64,000 nucleotides of DNA from Enoplosus armatus (lineage: Eukaryota; Chordata; Actinopteri; Centrarchiformes; Enoplosidae), in contig NC_092182.1 of NCBI RefSeq assembly GCF_043641665.1, positions 25,337,241 to 25,401,240 on the forward strand, in the 5' to 3' direction. A model generated the notes under the pieces. The model ran no database searches, had not been told where the DNA came from, and saw nothing but the letters and a program-made list of their open reading frames with translations. Shown piece by piece: positions 58,337 to 64,000 of this stretch. The position numbers and the translations under genes were made by a program. The number at the start of each line of letters is the position of its first letter. Position 1 is the first letter of the stretch.

Positions 58337-58604
58337 TACACACACACACACACACAGAATTAACTACATTGCGGCCCAGGGACACACATGCTCAAACCAC
58401 ATGCACTCCTGTTTACACAGGGTCACTGTCTTGTGCTAATTTGAGCTCTATGTCGTCTCTGGACACGAGCACGTAGGCAGAGAGTGTGTATGTGTTCATC
58501 ATAGAAACAGCCCAACATGACTCAAACGTGTGTGTGCCTCCCCTGTGTCAATAATGAGCATCATTTTTGCCCATATAGCCGAACACACACACACACACAC
58601 ACAC
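58337..58604. repeat. short (CA)n tracts
   Basis: (CA)n at about 58337-58356 and 58583-58604. Confidence 0.92.
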
Positions 58605-59146
58605 TTACACCCCACCCTGCAGGTAGACTGTTCAGCTCTATGGTAGTTTCCTCTTGCTTATACTGACGGAGACGTCCTGTATTCACCCTCCTGCAGTCAT
58701 TTAGTGTAACCTCAAATCTCAGCATGCATTTTTATGTTCAGAAGAATTATCCAAAAGTATGACAAGAGGACCCAGATTGTATGAAATTGGAATTTCTCCT
58801 TTAAGTTTGTCTCAAGTCCAAGTCTCACGTTGACATCTACAGCTCTACTAACATTGGATGAGACGTGGTCCTCGCAGCCAAGCCAGGAAATCAGAGGTCA
58901 TCCTGAATACCTCTTCTTCACCAGAGCCGCCTGGCATCATGCTTGTAATTAAGCAGTCTGAACCGTATCTAAAGGTGGACTAACTTTGCCACCCCCTCCC
59001 CCCCTTTTCTTCCCCTCCTCCTTCCCTCTTTCCAGCCCTCTTGTTGTCTTTGTAGCGCAGACATCATCCAGGCAGTCTGGTGGCTGGAGAGGTTGGCGTC
59101 CACCTGGCTCAACGCCTGGTGACAGTTTAATGCCATTCTGTCAGAC

Positions 59147-59251
59147 CGTGTGTGTGTGTGTGTGTGTCTGTATGTCCATGCCAGAGAGAAAGAGTGACGG
59201 ACAGCGGCAAGAGAGACCTCTGACAGTGACCTGACACCGCTCATCAATCTG

Positions 59252-59297
<46 letters not shown>
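59147..59297. repeat. (TG)n and (CA)n in inverted arrangement
   Basis: (TG)n at 59147-59167 and (CA)n at 59252-59297 (23 units), 85 bases apart, so the strand could fold back. Confidence 0.96.
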
Positions 59298-59298
<1 letters not shown>

Positions 59299-60221
59299 CC
59301 TCAATGCTCATCTTGATGTTTTCCCACATAACCTTTTAGAAGCTGCCAAATCCTCTCTGTCCCACAAAGACCCTCTGAACTGGTGTGTGTGTGCGTGTGT
59401 TTTAGAAAGATGAATGCATGTGTGTGGCCTGTCAGGGGTGTGCATGTATAATATCACGTGTGTTCATTACCGATGCCGTGTACAACATGTAAAGCTGTGT
59501 TTGTGCGCTTTAGAGCTCACCACGAGTAATTGCTCGTCCTTTGTAATTGCTTGTCGTTTAGTTTCCTCTGCTGTTGAAGCACAGGGTCTGAGGGCCCAGG
59601 AAATTGCCAATTCAAAAACAAGACACAGAATCGTTACACACAGACTTCCCTTTACAATATCTAGCTAAGTGGAAACTGTTGTTTGACAAGCCCATTACCA
59701 TAGTATTAGAATGAATATCCTCTCATTTTCTACTTGCTTTTGTCGCTGCAAATAAATCCTCCCATTATTCGGTTTTATAATCTCCTCATCAACGTTCTGT
59801 CTAACTCGACTTCCCTCTAAGTCTTTTATTCTTTCTAACCTGCTCTCCTCATCTGTCAGCCCCCTCCAACCTCAAGGTACTACATTTAGATTTAGGTTCT
59901 GATGCGTGAGGGGGTTTGAAGACAGGACACACTGTAAATGGACAGCTCATGTCAACTTCGACCCACTGATTGTATCCAAAACAGTGGCACACCATCAGAG
60001 GAGTCAATGTCAGACAATAATAATAATACACACAAACACGTAGGTAAACATCACTTAAAGCAAAACTCGACAAACTCACACATCCACCTGACACACACAT
60101 GCACACATAGACCCACGCTGTGAGTGGCGGGGTGCTTCATTAGTCCTGGTTAATAAAGTGTAAAGGATTTTCATTAGTGCTGACGAGCCAGCTGGCTGAG
60201 GACAGAGCTGACTGACAAGAG

Positions 60222-60860
60222 GTCAGAGAGGAGGAGGAGGAGGGATGATAGAGGGATGGAGGAAGAAAAGACACAAGGACTCAAGTTTATTTATAGAACA
60301 CCTAAAGAAGGACACATGGTGGATGACGAAAAACTGCCACAAATGCATAGAAACAGGACAATGAGAAGAACAAAAACAACTTGGAAGGAGGGAGAAAGGG
60401 AATACAAGTGTGGGAAGAAATTAGGAAAAATAAGAGAGAAAAAGAAGGAAGAAAGAGAAGCAGGTAAAAGACAGAGAACAAGGCAGGAAAGTGGGGAAAA
60501 GAAAGAAAAAGACAGAGAGAGAGAAAAGAGGAAGTAAGGAAAGAATAGATGGAACAAGAACAAAAGAGGAGAAAATAAAGAGAAGCATCCAAGAAAATAG
60601 TAATAGGAGAGAAGGAGGGAGAACTGTGAAAGACTAATAAAAAGAAGAGAATAAGGGACGGAGGAATGAGAACAACTGAGGGGAGGAGGAGGGACGATTA
60701 ATGGGAAAGACGGAAGAGAAGAAGGGAGGATCAGTTAGATGTAAGAAGAAGAAGGAATCACAGAGGCTTCACGTGGAAAGAAGAGGAGAAGGAAGGCAGG
60801 ATGTTTGGGAGGTCTTGTGATAGAGGGAGAGACAGACAGAGGACGAAGGTGTCCAGAGGG
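60222..60860 (+). repeat. long purine-rich tract
   Basis: About 640 bases of strongly A/G-biased + strand (gaaggaagaaagagaagcag, gagaaaagaggaagtaagga). Frames here encode Lys/Glu/Arg-rich or, on the - strand, Phe/Leu/Ser-rich strings and are not genes. Confidence 0.85.
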
Positions 60861-61214
60861 AGTATCTGACACTACATAAAAAATACTGATGCAATTAAAT
60901 CAATTTTGTTGCTAATCTTTGACATATCCAAGACTCTAATCACCACCAATGTCCCATCCCCTTACTATTTATTATATGGAAAATAATTCATTTTTTGTGT
61001 TTTTTTGTAATAAATAATGAATAATTAAAATAATTAAACTGGCATTTAAAGGGTTAAAATCCTGAAAATGATTGAATGTTTGGTAGTTTTGATCAAGTTT
61101 GAAGTTGTTTAAGTGATTTATGAAAAAAAAAAGCAGAAAAACATATTGATGTATGATGATTTAATAGCAGTTTTTTTGTACGTGTACATTTTTGCCACGA
61201 AGGTGTCCAGAGGG
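60843..61214. repeat. 18-bp perfect direct repeat flanking a 336-bp segment
   Basis: acgaaggtgtccagaggg occurs at 60843-60860 and again at 61197-61214. The segment between is AT-rich and not coding. It could be an insertion with long target duplications or an independent duplication. Confidence 0.55.
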
Positions 61215-63676
61215 TACAAAATGCATCAAGAGAGTATAAAAGACACATAAGAGGAAAAGACATTGGATTTCAAAAGTTTTACTAAAAAGAAAAGTTCTTG
61301 CAAAAATTCATGCCAAAAGCTGTAACACATCCAACATGATCACCAGATTCAAAAAGAAAGCTGAGAAAAATGTACAAAAATGCCCGAGGAGGGCACAAGG
61401 GTTAATATATTTCCCCATTTATTTCTCTGTGCAGGTGGGCGGGGGGGGCGTGATATGTAGTGCTGTGTACCAGTACGAGTCGGTTCATTTTTCCTTTCTT
61501 TTTTGTTTGTTCATTTTGCGTGTTTGTTTATACATACACAAAAATAATTGATCTGAAAGAGCAAACAACTATTGGATGCTAATGCTTACTCTAGGCTTGT
61601 TAACATGCTGCTGTTAGCACGGTCTGAGATGGACTAAGCCACTGTTTAGAGGATAACATCAAAACAACACCCTTTTCTCTGGCGAGAGAGGCCAAACTGC
61701 TTTTTAAAATTTTAAAGTTTATCCATCCAACAATTTTGTTTTCGAGGTAAGTAATGAACATTACAGCCTTGCAGCCTTGTCTCAAAATTACTTTAAAAAA
61801 TTAATAATAACATGAACAAAACATATTCTGTCATTTCAGCAGGAACCTAAAAAGGACCTATTCATTTTACATTACCCTTTGAATACGACACGATCCCCTG
61901 CTGGAGCTCAGATAGTATATAGACCAAAGTAAAAAGGCAGAACAGACTGCACTGACACAAAATGGGTGAAAAAAAAACTAAAGTGTGATTTTGCAAAAAA
62001 AGTGAATATAGAGAAAAACAATTGCTACCCTCCATCTAGAATGACTGCATTGAGCTATACACTGCATTACTATGTCAATATGTCACTTTATATTGATATT
62101 TCTAACAAGTAGATGGCAGCATGAGCCTGATTTTGAGCCTGCGAGTTGTCACTCATTAGGGGAAAGCTGAACTTCTTATTACAAGTTAATTCGTGTTGAT
62201 TAACAGTTTATGTTGTCTTGTTGACTCTTTTCATCTCTCAAGTACTTCAAAGTGACATGACAGTGTTCAACGTTTCTGTTGAATCTTTGATATTATTTTC
62301 CCTGCTGTGCTCCATTAAATGGAGGCAGAGTTCATGAAGGTACATTAGTCTCAAAACATCAAAGAATATCTGCCGCTCTGAGTCTTTAACTGAGACTACT
62401 CTGCTAAAAAAAAAAAACCACTTTCCATGATGTGTATTTCCAGTTGTAACTACAAGTGCACTGTTGTTTTCAAAAAATAATTTGTGGAGAGATAAACAAA
62501 GAATTGTTCATTGTTATTCAGGGGTGACACTGTCCTGCTGGCCCTGACACACTAAGAGACAGACAGAGGTGTGTCTGTGTGTGTGCATGTGTGTCCTTGG
62601 GTGTAACAGTGTGTCCTTCCAGATCCAGACAGGACACAGTCTGAACAAAGTCACCTCCTCTTGACAATCAGCTCTCAGACAGCCTTGTGTGTGCACATAT
62701 CCCTGTGTGACTCTCTCTCTCTATCTCTGTGTATTAAATCTTCTCATACACAGTTAAGATAACGCACGAGCTGGCACCTCTGACAGGAGATCCAAGAAGC
62801 AGCAATCTGAGTTAAACTACCAAACATAATCAAGAAAAAAAAAGAAAAGAAAAGAAAATGAAAGCAAATATTATAAACCAGTTCGCAGCTGCTGCAGCAT
62901 CCCCTGTGATATTGACTTGCACAAATCTTTTCTGGGACTTCAGATGGAGACAGAGAAGGATGTCGGAAAATTTCCTGAGTGTAAATTCCACCATGTGAGT
63001 TCTCAAGTGATTTGCTGCGAAAATAAAGCCCCCCCCCCCCTCCCTCTCCGCCTCGTCTCCAGCGCAGTTTATGGCCGCGGCTCCTCTGTCTCTATTTTGA
63101 TCTGTGGAATGAGTTTATCCATATTTAATGATCATCCTAATGAAGCTTTCACCTCGTGTTTGCCTGCTCTCCGTTTTCCTCTCCTGCCTCTCGAGCTCAG
63201 ACAGTTTGTCTAACAAAGAACACACATCAGCTTTCTGAGTAAAAGACTGCAGAGACATTCAACTAGGAAATATTATCAGGTATAAGTTGTGTGTGAGCCG
63301 GTTTGAGTACACTGCAGATGTGTGTTTCTTGCATTTGTGTGCCTTCGCATGCCCGTGTGTGCTTACAAATGTGTGTGTGTGTGTGTGCATGTGGCCCATT
63401 ACTCCAGGCTAAATGACTAAAGGGCCCCCATGGTGCCCGTTGAGATGCCCGACAAGAATGATGGGTTCCTGGCTCAGATGAAGGGGTCCTTCAGGCAGTA
63501 GGCTGGATGACAATGATCTATTACCATGGCAAAGGCCTGAACCTGCGGCCCCCACACACACACACACACAGACACACACACACACAAAGATGGAATCACA
63601 CACACACATAGAAAACACACTCATTCTTTCTGTGCCGTTCTCTCACTTGTTTACACACATTACATCTCACTCAGTC

Positions 63677-63755
<79 letters not shown>

Positions 63756-64000
63756 TCCTTCACTAGCTCTCATCAATTATTTAACAGGGAGAACTCCCAG
63801 CCAGCGGTGTGGAGGTATGGGGCAGAGTCACTGGGAATGAACGCTCTAATTAGAAGAGTGAATGGAGAGATCGGCTTTGGAGGGAAAAAGGCCGAGGGAA
63901 GTGGAGAGCTGCAACAGATTCAGCTGGGGGAGGAAAAGGAGGACGAGTGTGAGGAGAGACCAAAGACAGAGAGAGACTGCTTTAAAATTAAAGAAAGAAG
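61215..64000. other. non-coding, with candidate conserved patches
   Basis: AT-rich to 62880; then unique-looking, higher-complexity patches at 62890-63215, 63395-63545 and 63760-63880 around the long CA array. No exon found. Confidence 0.5.
63540..63753. repeat. long compound (CA)n region
   Basis: CA tracts at 63551-63607 (interrupted) and 63680-63753 (interrupted once by ct). This is the longest dinucleotide array in the window. Confidence 0.96.

Larger units (their letters stand above)
58176..60221. other. non-coding, with candidate conserved patches
   Basis: CA/TG tracts plus unique-looking patches at 59500-59600 and 60125-60215 with repeated TAATTGC or TCATTAGT words. No exon found. Confidence 0.5.

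Noticed and set aside
63540..63753. CRISPR-like regular repeats
   Set aside because: They are plain CA microsatellites with no spacer structure, in a vertebrate genome.

Overview
This window looks like nuclear DNA from a percomorph teleost fish. The grounds are a compact spliced vertebrate gene, many short microsatellites (mostly CA/TG), and decayed interspersed repeats of the kind scattered through spiny-rayed fish genomes (growing-point elements with the 'gggctgcaacta' head, 'catgttagcatttagctca' elements, a 'ttactttccacca' tail, tRNA-derived SINEs, Tc1, CR1/L2-like LINE ends and a Penelope-like element). There is no bacterial gene organisation; most open frames are chance or low-complexity readings.

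One complete protein-coding gene can be rebuilt. ggh (gamma-glutamyl hydrolase, lysosomal/secreted folylpolyglutamate hydrolase) lies on the + strand from 28272 to 37119 in nine coding exons that join in frame to 319 codons plus stop, all with GT donors and AG acceptors. The signal peptide, the WGTCQG nucleophile motif (Cys135) and the WHPE motif (His245, Glu247) are intact. Its introns hold, in order, a foldback DNA element (intron 1), a 1 kb inverted-repeat element with an internal duplication (intron 2), a TTG microsatellite (intron 4), repeat remnants (intron 5), a well-folded tRNA-Thr(CGT) gene (intron 6) and an antisense Penelope-like retroelement remnant with a GIY-YIG endonuclease region (intron 8).

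A second gene starts on the - strand. A short exon at 23042-23096 encodes the 18-residue palmitoylated N-terminus of a GRIP-family PDZ scaffold, best matching GRIP2 (the pABP-L type), with Cys11 conserved and a splice donor right after it. It sits in a CpG-rich stretch (about 22480-23400), so this is probably the promoter of a grip2-like gene whose body runs leftward through, and perhaps beyond, positions 1-23041. I found no PDZ exon in that interval, so it reads as first-intron DNA. grip2 and ggh are thus divergent, with about 5.2 kb between their start codons.

Positions 37.4-64 kb show no recognisable exon. They hold microsatellites, purine-rich tracts, G/C homopolymers, dead repeats and several unique-looking AT-rich patches with homeodomain-type TAATTA/TAATTG cores that could be conserved non-coding elements. 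I did not find a clearly new biological system. The most useful leads are the tRNA nested in ggh, the grip2 first exon, the structure of the intron 2 element, and the candidate conserved non-coding patches.
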